Positions 1-6,827 of a DNA stretch of 16,213 nt are shown piece after piece (positions within the stretch are counted from its first letter, which is position 1; each line of letters starts with the position of its first letter). The stretch is from Oscillibacter sp. CAG:241. Its GTDB lineage: Bacteria > Bacillota > Clostridia > Oscillospirales > Oscillospiraceae. The notes under the pieces are model-generated. The model searched no databases and had not been told where the DNA came from. It saw nothing but the letters and a program-made list of their open reading frames with translations. The stretch lies in contig FR884132.1 of NCBI GenBank assembly GCA_000435975.1, forward strand, positions 1 through 16,213. Reading direction: 5' to 3'. Made by a program: the position numbers and the translations under genes.

Positions 1-302
1 GCCAGCAGCAGGGCCGTGTCCCCTGCCGGGGCCAGGCAGTCCAGCAGCCGCGGCAGCAGCGCCAGCCGCAGTCCGTCCGGCAGCACCGGCCGGATCGGCG
101 CAAACTCCGCCTCCCGGCCCGGGGGCAAGGCCGCGTGGGAAACACCGCATTCCGCCAGCCGCCGGGTCCATCGCCGCAGCCGGCGGCGGGGCAGCAGCCC
201 GCCGTCCAGGTCCCCCTCCAGCACCCACAGGGCCGTTCCGGCCACGGTGCGCCGCTCCAGCGCCGGGCGCGTTTCCGGCAGCAGATGCACATATCCCAGC
301 AT
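1..302 (-). CDS. Unrecognised protein, N-terminal 100 residues (runs off window start)
   Basis: The reading frame is open from an ATG at 302 to the window edge, giving 100 codons without a stop. I do not recognise the product. It begins MLGYVHLLPETRPALERR and is rich in Leu, Arg and Pro, with an acidic patch (LEGDLDGG) followed by an Arg-rich stretch and several Leu-rich segments near the visible end. No signal peptide or clear membrane helix is seen in this part. A purine-rich ribosome site (GGGAGGGG, 309-316 on the minus strand) lies 6 bases upstream of the ATG, which supports the start. That site is the 3' arm of the terminator ending the upstream cell-wall hydrolase gene, so expression may depend on read-through. 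The gene follows the ftsEX-hydrolase operon in the same direction. It is real by frame, RBS and codon pattern, but its function is unknown. Confidence 0.6.
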   Translation of the reverse strand, partial: MLGYVHLLPETRPALERRTVAGTALWVLEGDLDGGLLPRRRLRRWTRRLAECGVSHAALPPGREAEFAPIRPVLPDGLRLALLPRLLDCLAPAGDTALLL

Positions 303-342
303 AAAAATCCCCTCCCGCCTTATTTTATAAGGCAGGAGGGGA
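303..342 (-). terminator. Intrinsic terminator of the ftsEX-hydrolase operon, overlapping the next gene's RBS
   Basis: The arms at 308-323 and 327-342 form a 16-pair stem with a 3-base loop. The only non-Watson-Crick position (316/334) is a G-U wobble in the minus-strand RNA and a C-A mismatch in the plus-strand RNA, so the stem is built for minus-strand transcription. Five T residues (303-307) follow directly, and the next gene's ATG comes immediately after them. Confidence 0.85.
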
Positions 343-356
343 AAATATACGGAATT

Positions 357-1499
357 TTACCAGCCGTAGCGGACGTAGCCGGGCAGATACGGCAGGGGGT
401 TCACGGCGGTACCGTTGACGCCGCCGATGCGGATCTCATAGTGCAGGTGGGGGCCGGTGGAAACGCCGGTGGAGCCTATCTTTCCGATGACCTGACCCTG
501 GGCCACCCGCTGGCCTGTCACGGCGATGACCCGGCTCATGTGGCCGTACACCGTGCTGGTGCCGTCGTCATGCTGAATCTTCACGCAATAGCCCAGGCCG
601 TAGTTCCAGCCTTCGTTGGCCAGCATGACGGTGCCCGCCTTGGTGGCGTAAATGTCGGAGCCCCAGGAGGCGCCGATGTCTACACCCAGATGATAGGTGC
701 TGGCGCCGGGGCACGGTGCGTCACGGCCGCCGTAGCCGCCGGTGATCAGGCGGCAGGCGGTGGGCCAGATGAAGCCGCCCACGGCGGTCTGGTTGTTGCG
801 GCTGGCCTCCTCGGACTTGCGGATCTCCTCCTGGAGCTCCTTCTCCCGGGCGGCCTGCTGGTTCAGCAGCGCCTGCTGGCCTGCCTCGCTGGCGGCATAC
901 TCCTCAAACACCCGGGTAGCCTCGGCCACCTGGGCGTCCAGCTCCGTCTTGCTGGCGGTAAGCTCCGCCTGATGCTGCTCCAGGTCCGCCTTATCCTGAG
1001 CCAGCTGCTGGCGCAGGGTGCGCAGCTGGTCAATGACGCTCTGATCGTGCTCCACGATCTCGTTGATAAAATCCATGCGGCTCAGCAGGTCCGCAAAGCC
1101 CGTGGCCTTGAACAGCACGGACCAGTAGGACACGGTGCCCCGTTCCTCCTCCTGCCGCACCTGGTGGCAGAACAGGTCGTACTGCTTCTCCTCCTCCGCC
1201 TGGTTCTGGGTGATCCGGTCCTGGGTGTCCTGGATCTGCACCTCCAGCAGGTCGATCTGCTGGGCAATGATGGCGGCCTGCTGGTCCAGCAGTTCCTTCT
1301 GCTCCAGGGCCTTGGCCTTGTCGGACTTGATCTTGTCCAGCTGCTGCTGGATCTCCTGCTTTTTGGCCCGGGTCTCGGCCAGCTGGTCATTGAGGCCGGC
1401 GCCGTAGGCCGTGTCCACCGGCCGCAGGGCCAGACACAGGGCGGCCATCATGGCTGCGGCGCACACCAGGGCAGTCAGTTGTTTCAGTTTGGATTTCAT
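357..1499 (-). CDS. Secreted coiled-coil/M23 (LytM) peptidoglycan hydrolase, PcsB/EnvC-like
   Basis: The 380-residue product is predicted to be exported and to cut peptidoglycan cross-links or stem peptides during division. Residues 1-34 look like a signal peptide with a hydrophobic core at about 8-25. Residues 36-235 form a long Gln/Glu/Lys-rich coiled coil, interrupted by a hydrophobic linker (about 122-148, SYWSVLFKATGFADLLSRM) of the kind PcsB-type proteins use to contact FtsX. Residues 241-380 are an M23/LytM domain with zinc ligands H270 and D274 (YHLGVD) and H351-x-H353 (GPHLHYE), plus YGH at 318-320. All catalytic residues are present. The start at 1499 was chosen because it begins the signal peptide and has AGGAG upstream; the longer open frame upstream lies inside ftsX. 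The gene follows ftsX by 17 bases. In Gram-positive bacteria FtsEX activates such hydrolases by ATP-driven conformational change, so a shared operon fits well. The exact bond cleaved cannot be told. Confidence 0.9.
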   Translation of the reverse strand: MKSKLKQLTALVCAAAMMAALCLALRPVDTAYGAGLNDQLAETRAKKQEIQQQLDKIKSDKAKALEQKELLDQQAAIIAQQIDLLEVQIQDTQDRITQNQAEEEKQYDLFCHQVRQEEERGTVSYWSVLFKATGFADLLSRMDFINEIVEHDQSVIDQLRTLRQQLAQDKADLEQHQAELTASKTELDAQVAEATRVFEEYAASEAGQQALLNQQAAREKELQEEIRKSEEASRNNQTAVGGFIWPTACRLITGGYGGRDAPCPGASTYHLGVDIGASWGSDIYATKAGTVMLANEGWNYGLGYCVKIQHDDGTSTVYGHMSRVIAVTGQRVAQGQVIGKIGSTGVSTGPHLHYEIRIGGVNGTAVNPLPYLPGYVRYGW

Positions 1500-1516
1500 G
1501 ACGGTCTCCTCTCTTT

Positions 1517-2398
1517 TTATACCCGCAGGAATTTCCGGATGGCGGTCAGGCTGCCACCCACGCCCACCAGGATGCCCACGCCGGCGAATACTGCCGCCAC
1601 CGGGGCCCAGATCTGACGGAAGTCCACCACCCGCAGCAGCTGCATGGTGTCGGAATTGGCGATGCCCTGGGATACGGCGGCATACAGCAGCCACTGGAGC
1701 CCGAAGGCCACCGCCGCGCCGATGAGTCCCAGCAGCAGTCCCTCGTATACGAAGGGCCAGCGGATGAACCCGTCCGTGGCGCCCACCATTTTCATGATGG
1801 CGATCTCGTCCCGGCGGTCAAAGGTGGTAAGCTTGATGGTGTTGGAAATGATGAACACGGAGATGATCAGCAGAATGGCGATCAGGGCGATGCTGATGAC
1901 CCCCGCGATGTTGCGCACGGTGATGAAGCCGTTGGAGATATCCTGGTCCGCCCGGACCTTGGCGATCCCCTCCACGCTCTCCAGGCTCTGCACCACCTGG
2001 CCCATCCGGTTCAGGTCCGTCAGGTGCATGACATAGCGGTGGCGGAAAATAGAGGGGTCCAGGTCGCTGTACAGGTCGTCCTCGTTATACTGGGCCACAT
2101 ATTCGTCCCGGGCCTCCTGCCGGGAGACGAAGGTGCAGTCCGCCACGCCGGGAATCGCCGCCAGCCGGGACTGGAGCGCCGTTGCCTCGTCGTCCGTCAG
2201 GCTCTCGTCCACGAAGGCCACCACGGCGTTCTCCTTCTGCAGGTCCTGCAGGTTGATGTTGGCGTTGTAGGCCACCAGGGAGAAGGTGCCCATGATCAGC
2301 AGACATGCCACGGTGACGCCGACGGCGGCAAAGGACATGAACCCGTGGGACAGCATGTTGCCTGCTCCCTCCCGGAAGAAATACTTGAAATTATGCAT
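1517..2398 (-). CDS. ftsX: Cell-division ABC transporter permease FtsX
   Basis: The 293-residue membrane protein has the FtsX layout: a cytoplasmic N-terminus (MHNFKYFFREG), helix 1 at about 21-44, an extracellular domain at about 45-163, and helices at about 164-188, 217-240 and 264-286. The intracellular segment TTFDRRDEIAIMKMVGAT between helices 2 and 3 is the characteristic conserved FtsX stretch. FtsX does not move solute; it couples ATP hydrolysis by FtsE to a peptidoglycan hydrolase outside the membrane, here probably the M23 protein encoded next. I chose the ATG at 2398 because GAGGTG at 2404-2409 sits 5 bases before it. A GTG at 2404 would overlap the ftsE stop as GTGA but has no good ribosome site. 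The close packing implies translational coupling with ftsE. Confidence 0.95.
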   Translation of the reverse strand: MHNFKYFFREGAGNMLSHGFMSFAAVGVTVACLLIMGTFSLVAYNANINLQDLQKENAVVAFVDESLTDDEATALQSRLAAIPGVADCTFVSRQEARDEYVAQYNEDDLYSDLDPSIFRHRYVMHLTDLNRMGQVVQSLESVEGIAKVRADQDISNGFITVRNIAGVISIALIAILLIISVFIISNTIKLTTFDRRDEIAIMKMVGATDGFIRWPFVYEGLLLGLIGAAVAFGLQWLLYAAVSQGIANSDTMQLLRVVDFRQIWAPVAAVFAGVGILVGVGGSLTAIRKFLRV

Positions 2399-2400
2399 GC

Positions 2401-3078
2401 TCACACCTCGTATCTGCCCACGCCGGTGGCGGCCACCACGCCATGGTCGATCATAATGACCCGCTTGTCAAAATGATTCACCAGGCTCTTTTCATGGGTC
2501 ACCACCACCACGGTGGTGCCCAGCGCGTTGATGCGCTCCAGCAGAGTCATGATCTCCAGCGAGCGGGCAGGGTCCAGGTTGCCGGTGGGCTCGTCGGCCA
2601 CGATGGTGCTGGGATTGTTTACCAGCGCCCGGGCAATGGCCACCCGCTGCTGCTCGCCGCCGGACAGCTCATCGGGGAACCGGCGGCCCTTGCCGTCCAG
2701 CCCCACCAGGCCCAGCACATAGGGGATGCGGGTCTTGATCTCCCTGGCGGAGGCTCCCACCGCCCGCATAGCCAGACTCAGATTATCGTATACGGTTTTG
2801 TTGCCGATCAGGCGGAAATCCTGAAAGATCACGCCGATGGTCCGGCGCATCAGGGGGATCTGCCGCTGGGTGATGTTGCTCATGGAGAAGCCGTTGATCA
2901 TCACCCGGCCCCGGGAGGGCACCAGCTCGCCGGTCAGGAGCTTGATGATGGTGGACTTGCCGCTGCCGGAGGGGCCCACCAGGAACACGAACTCCCCGTC
3001 CTGTATCTCGAAGGAAATTCCGTTTAGGGCGTGGGTGCCGTTATCGTATGTTTTTTCAACGTTTGTCAGTCTGATCAT
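2401..3078 (-). CDS. ftsE: Cell-division ATP-binding protein FtsE
   Basis: The 225-residue ABC ATPase pairs with FtsX at the inner membrane face of the divisome. All nucleotide-binding elements are visible: Walker A GPSGSGKST at 35-43, Q-loop at about 86 (IFQDFRL), signature LSGGEQQR at 138-145, Walker B TIVADEP at 158-164, and H-loop histidine H195 (VVTHE). The FQDFRL sequence after the Q-loop and the short 225-residue length are typical of FtsE rather than of lipoprotein-exporter ATPases. The ATG at 3078 has GAGGT upstream at proper spacing. It is the first gene of the operon ftsE-ftsX-hydrolase, with a promoter at 3156-3184 and a leader hairpin at 3102-3125. Confidence 0.95.
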   Translation of the reverse strand: MIRLTNVEKTYDNGTHALNGISFEIQDGEFVFLVGPSGSGKSTIIKLLTGELVPSRGRVMINGFSMSNITQRQIPLMRRTIGVIFQDFRLIGNKTVYDNLSLAMRAVGASAREIKTRIPYVLGLVGLDGKGRRFPDELSGGEQQRVAIARALVNNPSTIVADEPTGNLDPARSLEIMTLLERINALGTTVVVVTHEKSLVNHFDKRVIMIDHGVVAATGVGRYEV

Positions 3079-3101
3079 GTGATACCTCGATGTATACTCA
3101 T

Positions 3102-3125
3102 ACGACGCCCTGTGACAGGCGTCGT
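3102..3125 (-). other. Hairpin in the ftsE leader RNA
   Basis: The arms ACGACGCC and GGCGTCGT form an 8-pair perfect stem around an 8-base loop, which can close further as CCTG/CAGG with a one-base bulge. It lies between the ftsE promoter and its ribosome site and has no following T-run on either strand, so it is not a standard terminator. It may stabilise the mRNA or bind a regulator. Confidence 0.5.
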
Positions 3126-3155
3126 CAAAAAGTCCATTTTTCCCTATCGAGTAAC

Positions 3156-3184
3156 ATTATAAACAAAAAGTTACAAAATGGCAA
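3156..3184 (-). promoter_or_regulatory. Sigma-A-type promoter for ftsE-ftsX-hydrolase
   Basis: On the minus strand TTGCCA (3179-3184), 17 bases, then TATAAT (3156-3161), in an AT-rich stretch. Five of six -35 bases and all six -10 bases match consensus. Transcription should start about 70 bases upstream of the ftsE ATG. Confidence 0.8.
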
Positions 3185-3264
3185 CAAAAAAAATATTAAA
3201 TCTTTGTGAATCCAAGCGGTAAAATCTGGAAATTTTGCCAGTCCGGGCCGAAACCCGCCCCGCC

Positions 3265-3292
3265 TTGACTTCCCGGCCCCACATGGTATAAT
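3265..3292 (+). promoter_or_regulatory. Sigma-A-type promoter for the zinc-ribbon gene
   Basis: TTGACT (3265-3270), a 16-base spacer ending in the extended -10 element TGG, then TATAAT (3287-3292). It is about 50 bases upstream of the ATG at 3342 and should be strong. Confidence 0.8.
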
Positions 3293-3313
3293 ATAATTGA
3301 TCATTCAATTATA
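3292..3313 (+). promoter_or_regulatory. Operator-like inverted repeat at the transcription start
   Basis: TATAATTGA and TCAATTATA are perfect 9-base inverted arms around TCAT. The repeat begins at the last base of the -10 box and covers the expected start of transcription, a usual position for a repressor site. The purely AT-rich arms could also be promoter composition by chance. Confidence 0.45.
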
Positions 3314-3341
3314 ATCCGGATTTTTTACAGGAGGTACTCCC

Positions 3342-3584
3342 ATGAACAACAAATGTCCCTTCTGCGGAGCGGAGATGACCCCCGGCGTTATCCAGTCCCG
3401 CTCCAGCGTTTACTGGTCCCGGGAGGCCGACTCCGTGGCCGCCTTTTCCTTCCTGGACGACGGTGCCTTCCCTCTGGCGGACCAGGGCGGCGCCACCCTC
3501 GGCGGCGCCAGCGCCCCGGCATACAACTGCACCCGCTGCAAAAAGATCATCCTGGACTATTCCGTTCGCCACCTGTCCCCCTGA
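3342..3584 (+). CDS. Small zinc-ribbon protein (DUF6487-like)
   Basis: The 80-residue protein has two CxxC pairs: C5-P-F-C8 at the N-terminus (NNKCPFCGAEM) and a second near the C-terminus (NCTRCKKII). They should bind one zinc ion and fold as a ribbon. The middle is a variable stretch (SRSSVYWSREAD and a Gly/Ala-rich loop), which agrees with my memory of the small DUF6487 family of Clostridia. That family has no established function. AGGAGG upstream of the ATG and the strong promoter at 3265-3292 indicate real and probably high expression. It is monocistronic, divergent from ftsEX, and ends just before the promoter of the thiamin operon. No clear terminator follows it, so some read-through into the thiamin leader is possible. 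Confidence 0.8.
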   Translation: MNNKCPFCGAEMTPGVIQSRSSVYWSREADSVAAFSFLDDGAFPLADQGGATLGGASAPAYNCTRCKKIILDYSVRHLSP

Positions 3585-3610
3585 TTTTTCCCTTTTTCCT
3601 CCATACCCCC

Positions 3611-3639
3611 TTGCAAAACCCGAACGCTCGTGTTATCAT
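3611..3639 (+). promoter_or_regulatory. Promoter of the thiamin salvage operon
   Basis: TTGCAA (3611-3616), 17 bases, TATCAT (3634-3639). The expected start, near 3645, is at the 5' edge of the riboswitch P1 stem, as is common for riboswitch leaders. Confidence 0.7.
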
Positions 3640-3640
3640 A

Positions 3641-3735
3641 CCCTACGTCAACAGGGGAGCTCGCCGGAGCGGGCTGAGAGTGGGCTGTCATCGCCCTGAC
3701 CCTTCAACCTGATTTGGATAATGCCAACGTAGGGA
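3641..3735 (+). promoter_or_regulatory. TPP riboswitch (THI element)
   Basis: The conserved THI-box blocks appear in order: ACAGGGGAGC, GGGCTGAGAGTGGGC, CCCTGACCCTTCAACCTGAT, GGATAATGCCAACGTAGGGA. The P1 stem pairs CCCTACGT (3641-3648) with ACGTAGGG (3727-3734). Binding of thiamin pyrophosphate to this fold is established. Here it should favour the downstream terminator and stop transcription of thiM-thiE-HAD-thiD-cytX when the cofactor is plentiful. Confidence 0.97.
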
Positions 3736-3764
3736 CATACCGGCGCAGCGCACGAATAACGCAT

Positions 3765-3802
3765 TGCGGATATGCCTTTTACCGGGCATATCCGCATTTT
3801 TT
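3765..3802 (+). terminator. Riboswitch-controlled intrinsic terminator
   Basis: A perfect 12-base stem (TGCGGATATGCC, 3765-3776, with 3785-3796) and an 8-base loop are followed by six T residues (3797-3802). It sits 30 bases after the TPP aptamer and 20 bases before thiM, which identifies the expression platform as transcriptional attenuation. Confidence 0.93.
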
Positions 3803-3822
3803 GCTGTAAGGAGTGTATTTTT

Positions 3823-4644
3823 ATGCTGGGTATTTGCCTGGACAGCGTCCGCCGCACGGTGCCGCTGGTCCACAACATCACCAATTACGTCACCGTCAAC
3901 GACGTGGCCAACATCCTGCTGGCCTGCGGCGGCAGCCCCATCATGTCCGACGAGCCGGAGGACGTGGAGGACATCACCTCCATCTGCGGCGGGCTGAACA
4001 TCAACATCGGCACCCTGAACCAGCGGAGCATCCAGGCCATGTTCCGGGCCGGGGAAAAGGCCGCGTCCCTGGGTCATGTGCTGCTGCTGGACCCCGTAGG
4101 CGCGGGTGCCTCCGCCCTGCGGACCAACACCGCCGTGGAGCTGATGGAAAAGTTGCCCTTCACCGTGATTCGCGGCAACATCTCCGAGATCAAGACCCTG
4201 GCCCTGGGCAGCGGCAAGACCCGGGGCGTGGACGCCGACGTGGCCGATGCCGTGTCTGACGGAAATCTGGACGCCGCCGTGGCCTTTGTGAAGGACTTTG
4301 CCCGCCGCAGCCATGCCATTGTGGCCGTCACCGGGGCCATCGACCTGGTCAGCGACGCAGACCGCTGCTTCGTCATCCGCAACGGCCGCCCGGAGATGGG
4401 CAAGATCACCGGCACCGGGTGCCAGCTGTCCGGCATGATGACCGCCTTTGTGGCGGCCAATCCGGACCGCCGCCTGGAGGCCGCCGCTGCCGCCGTGTGC
4501 GCCATGGGCCTGGCCGGCGAGATCGGCTGGAGCCGTATGGCCCAGGGCGACGGCAACTCCACCTATCGCAATCGCATCATCGACGCCATCTACAACATGG
4601 ACGGCGCTGCGCTGGATAAGGGGGCCAAGTATGCGGTGCGCTGA
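3823..4644 (+). CDS. thiM: Hydroxyethylthiazole kinase ThiM
   Basis: The 273-residue enzyme phosphorylates 4-methyl-5-(2-hydroxyethyl)thiazole with ATP, feeding salvaged thiazole to ThiE. Family marks are the N-terminal substrate region PLVHNITNYV (14-23), the LLLDPVGAG segment (87-95), the VIRGNISEI loop (115-123), and the ribokinase-like anion hole and catalytic stretch TGTGCQ (196-201) with C200. Length is normal. The start is ATG 3823, with AAGGAG at 3808-3813; an in-frame ATG at 3772 lies inside the terminator hairpin and is not the start. First gene after the TPP riboswitch; its last 14 bases overlap thiE. No thiazole synthesis genes accompany it, so the operon salvages thiazole. Confidence 0.97.
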   Translation: MLGICLDSVRRTVPLVHNITNYVTVNDVANILLACGGSPIMSDEPEDVEDITSICGGLNINIGTLNQRSIQAMFRAGEKAASLGHVLLLDPVGAGASALRTNTAVELMEKLPFTVIRGNISEIKTLALGSGKTRGVDADVADAVSDGNLDAAVAFVKDFARRSHAIVAVTGAIDLVSDADRCFVIRNGRPEMGKITGTGCQLSGMMTAFVAANPDRRLEAAAAAVCAMGLAGEIGWSRMAQGDGNSTYRNRIIDAIYNMDGAALDKGAKYAVR

Positions 4645-5272
4645 ACAGGACCTGCTGCTGTACGCCGTTACGGACCGCCACTGGCTCAGCGGCCGGTCCC
4701 TGCGGGACGTGGTGGAGGAGAGCCTGCGGGGCGGCGTCACCATGCTGCAGCTGCGGGAAAAGACCCTGGCGGAGCCCTCGTTCCTGGCAGAGGCCCGGGA
4801 GCTGCAGGCCCTGTGCCGGGATTATCACGTTCCCTTTCTTGTCAACGACAATGTGGATATTGCCCTGGCTATGGACGCCGACGGCGTTCATGTGGGCCAG
4901 AGCGACATGGAGGCCCTGGACGTCCGCCGGAAGCTGGGGCCCGATAAGATCATCGGCGTGTCCGCCCAGACGGTGGAGCAGGCTCTGCTGGCGGAAAAGC
5001 ACGGCGCGGACTATCTGGGCGTGGGGGCCGTGTTCCCCACCGGGTCCAAGGACGACGCCGACGACGTGTCCTACGACACCCTGAAGGCCATCTGCCGGGC
5101 CGTGTCCATTCCCGTGGTGGCCATCGGCGGCATCAGCCGGGACAACGTACACAGGCTCTCCGGCAGCGGCATCTGCGGCGTGGCCGTCATCAGCGCCATC
5201 TACGGCGCGGCCGATATCCGCCGGGCATCGGAGGACCTGAAGGCCGCCACCCGGGAGATGCTCCAGGCATGA
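4631..5272 (+). CDS. thiE: Thiamin-phosphate synthase ThiE
   Basis: The 213-residue TIM-barrel enzyme couples hydroxymethylpyrimidine diphosphate with thiazole phosphate to give thiamin phosphate and pyrophosphate. It has LYAVTDR near the start, MLQLREKT (38-45, pyrimidine/pyrophosphate site), FLVNDN (69-74), GVHVGQSDM (85-93), YLGVGAVFPTGSK (128-140), and the phosphate-binding VVAIGGI (162-168) and GVAVISAIYGA. All are standard ThiE motifs and the length is usual. The ATG at 4631 lies inside the end of thiM, so the two are probably translationally coupled; a GGGGG stretch at 4620-4624 is the likely ribosome site. The longer upstream open frame is thiM read out of phase. The stop codon overlaps the next gene's ATG (ATGA). 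Confidence 0.97.
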   Translation: MRCAEQDLLLYAVTDRHWLSGRSLRDVVEESLRGGVTMLQLREKTLAEPSFLAEARELQALCRDYHVPFLVNDNVDIALAMDADGVHVGQSDMEALDVRRKLGPDKIIGVSAQTVEQALLAEKHGADYLGVGAVFPTGSKDDADDVSYDTLKAICRAVSIPVVAIGGISRDNVHRLSGSGICGVAVISAIYGAADIRRASEDLKAATREMLQA

Positions 5273-5919
5273 TCCGGGCCGCTGTGTTTGACCTGGACGG
5301 CGTGGTGCTGGACTCCATGTCCATCTGGAAGGACCTGGGCGCCCGCTACCTGCTGCGCCGGGGACTCACGCCGGAGCCGGGCCTGGGAGAGCTGCTGTTT
5401 GCCATGAGCATGGAGCAGGGCGCAGACTATCTCCGGACCCACTATCCCCTGCCGGAGAGCGCCGACGTTCTGGCGGACCTTTCCGCCATGCTGCGGGATT
5501 ATTACTATAACGAGGTTCCGGAAAAGGACGGAGCCCGGACGGCTCTGGCCTTTCTGCGGGACCGGGGCGTATCCGTCACCGCCGCCACCTCCAGCCCCCG
5601 TTCCCATGTGACCCGGGCCCTGGAGCGGCTGGGCCTTCTGCCCTGCTTTGAGGCCATTTACACCACCGGCGAGCTGGGCGTCAGCAAGCACCGGCCGGAT
5701 ATCTATCACCTGGCGGCCCGGGGCACGCCGCCGGACCAGACCCTGGTGGCGGAGGACTCGCTCTATGCCCTGCAAACCGCCGCCGCGGCAGGCTACCGCA
5801 CCGTGGGCGTATACGACGCCAACGGCGAGGCGGACCAGCAGGCCCTCCGCCGGACGGCGGACGTGTACGTCCCCTCTCTGGCCTCCCTTCCCGCCCACTG
5901 GGCGGAGCTGAACGGCTGA
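5269..5919 (+). CDS. HAD-family phosphatase within the thiamin operon
   Basis: The 216-residue haloacid-dehalogenase-like hydrolase of the beta-phosphoglucomutase/phosphatase group has motif I FDLDGVVLD with nucleophile D8 and acid D10, a helical cap at about 15-80, motif II around T107/S108 (TAATSSP), motif III lysine K140 (VSKHRPDIY), and motif IV acidic pair E162-D163 (VAEDSLYAL). All catalytic residues are present. The substrate cannot be read from sequence. The start overlaps the thiE stop as ATGA, so its product is made together with ThiE. A thiamin-phosphate phosphatase role is plausible, with thiamin then pyrophosphorylated by a thiamin pyrophosphokinase; dephosphorylating an HMP or thiazole phosphate, or removing damaged intermediates, are alternatives. 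No thiL (thiamin-phosphate kinase) is seen in the operon. Confidence 0.85.
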   Translation: MIRAAVFDLDGVVLDSMSIWKDLGARYLLRRGLTPEPGLGELLFAMSMEQGADYLRTHYPLPESADVLADLSAMLRDYYYNEVPEKDGARTALAFLRDRGVSVTAATSSPRSHVTRALERLGLLPCFEAIYTTGELGVSKHRPDIYHLAARGTPPDQTLVAEDSLYALQTAAAAGYRTVGVYDANGEADQQALRRTADVYVPSLASLPAHWAELNG

Positions 5920-5924
5920 CCTTA

Positions 5925-5950
5925 GCTGAAAAATCCTCTGATTTTTCAGC
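5925..5950. repeat. Perfect inverted repeat between the HAD gene and thiD
   Basis: GCTGAAAAATC and GATTTTTCAGC are perfect 11-base arms around CTCT. The T-run is inside the stem and none follows, so it is at best a weak terminator. It stands at the start of the only sizeable gap (110 bases) in an operon whose other genes overlap, so it may be an mRNA processing or stability site or an inserted repeat. A TATAAA at 5990-5995 has only a poor -35 (TTGGGG, 19-base spacing), so an internal thiD promoter is possible but weak. Confidence 0.6.
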
Positions 5951-6029
5951 AGTCAAGCGGTGCATTGGGGGCACCACCTTGCATCGCATTATAAAACTGT
6001 GCTGTAGAAAAAAGAAAGGACAGATCATC

Positions 6030-6827
6030 ATGAAAACAGCATTGACCATTGCTGGAAGCGATTCCAGCGGAGGCGCCGGGATCCAGGCCGACATCAAGAC
6101 CATGACCGCCAACGGCGTATTCGCCACCTGCGCGGTCACGGCCCTGACGGCCCAGAACACCACCGGCGTCACAGACATCCTGGAATCCACCCCCCATTTC
6201 CTGGCGGAGCAGCTGGACGCCGTGTTCACGGACATCGCCCCCGACGCGGTGAAGATCGGCATGGTCTCCTCAGCAGCGCTGATTGCCGTCATCGCGGAGA
6301 AGCTGCGCCGGTATGGCGCGCAGCGCGTGGTGGTGGACCCCGTCATGGTGGCCACCTCCGGCGCAAAGCTCCTGCGGGACGACGCCATCCACGCCCTGAC
6401 GGCGGATCTGCTGCCTCTGGCCACGGTACTGACGCCCAACATTCCCGAGGCGGAGATACTCTCCGGCCTCCCCATCACCGACGCCGCCGGCATGGAGGCC
6501 GCCGCCCGGACCATCAGTCAGCGGTACGGCTGCGCCGTGCTGTGCAAGGGCGGCCACCAGATCAACGACGCCGACGATCTGCTGTGGCGGGACGGCGGCG
6601 GCAAGTGGTTCCGGGGCCGGCGCATCCCCAATCCCAACACCCACGGCACCGGCTGCACCCTGTCCAGCGCCATCGCCGCCAACCTGGCCAAGGGCTATGA
6701 CCTGGACCAGTCCGTGGAGCGGGCCAAGGCGTATATCTCCGGGGCGCTGGCCGCCATGCTGGACCTGGGCAAGGGCTCCGGCCCCATGAACCACATGTTT
6801 GACCTGAAGGGAGGGTTCGCGGAATGA
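6030..6827 (+). CDS. thiD: Hydroxymethylpyrimidine/phosphomethylpyrimidine kinase ThiD
   Basis: The 265-residue ribokinase-fold enzyme phosphorylates hydroxymethylpyrimidine twice, giving the diphosphate used by ThiE. Visible marks are the N-terminal TIAGSDSSGGAGIQADIKT, which binds the pyrimidine and is diagnostic for the family, VVVDPVMVATSG, LTPNIPEAE, VLCKGGHQ, and the catalytic anion-hole segment NTHGTGCTLSSAIA. Length is normal. The start is ATG 6030 with AAAGGA upstream; an upstream in-frame ATG at 5979 adds a basic tail unlike the family. It follows the HAD gene by 110 bases and overlaps cytX by the ATGA at 6824-6827. Its pyrimidine substrate probably enters through CytX. Confidence 0.97.
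   Translation: MKTALTIAGSDSSGGAGIQADIKTMTANGVFATCAVTALTAQNTTGVTDILESTPHFLAEQLDAVFTDIAPDAVKIGMVSSAALIAVIAEKLRRYGAQRVVVDPVMVATSGAKLLRDDAIHALTADLLPLATVLTPNIPEAEILSGLPITDAAGMEAAARTISQRYGCAVLCKGGHQINDADDLLWRDGGGKWFRGRRIPNPNTHGTGCTLSSAIAANLAKGYDLDQSVERAKAYISGALAAMLDLGKGSGPMNHMFDLKGGFAE

Noticed and set aside
135..1616. A 493-codon plus-strand frame opposite the M23 hydrolase
   Set aside because: It is an antisense shadow of a coiled-coil gene (Leu/Gln-rich), with no ribosome site.
3772..3822. Upstream ATG start for thiM at 3772
   Set aside because: The codon lies in the riboswitch terminator stem and has no ribosome site; ATG 3823 has AAGGAG and matches family length.
5951..6029. Possible second riboswitch before thiD
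   Set aside because: No THI-box blocks are present. Only a weak TATAAA with a poor -35 is visible.
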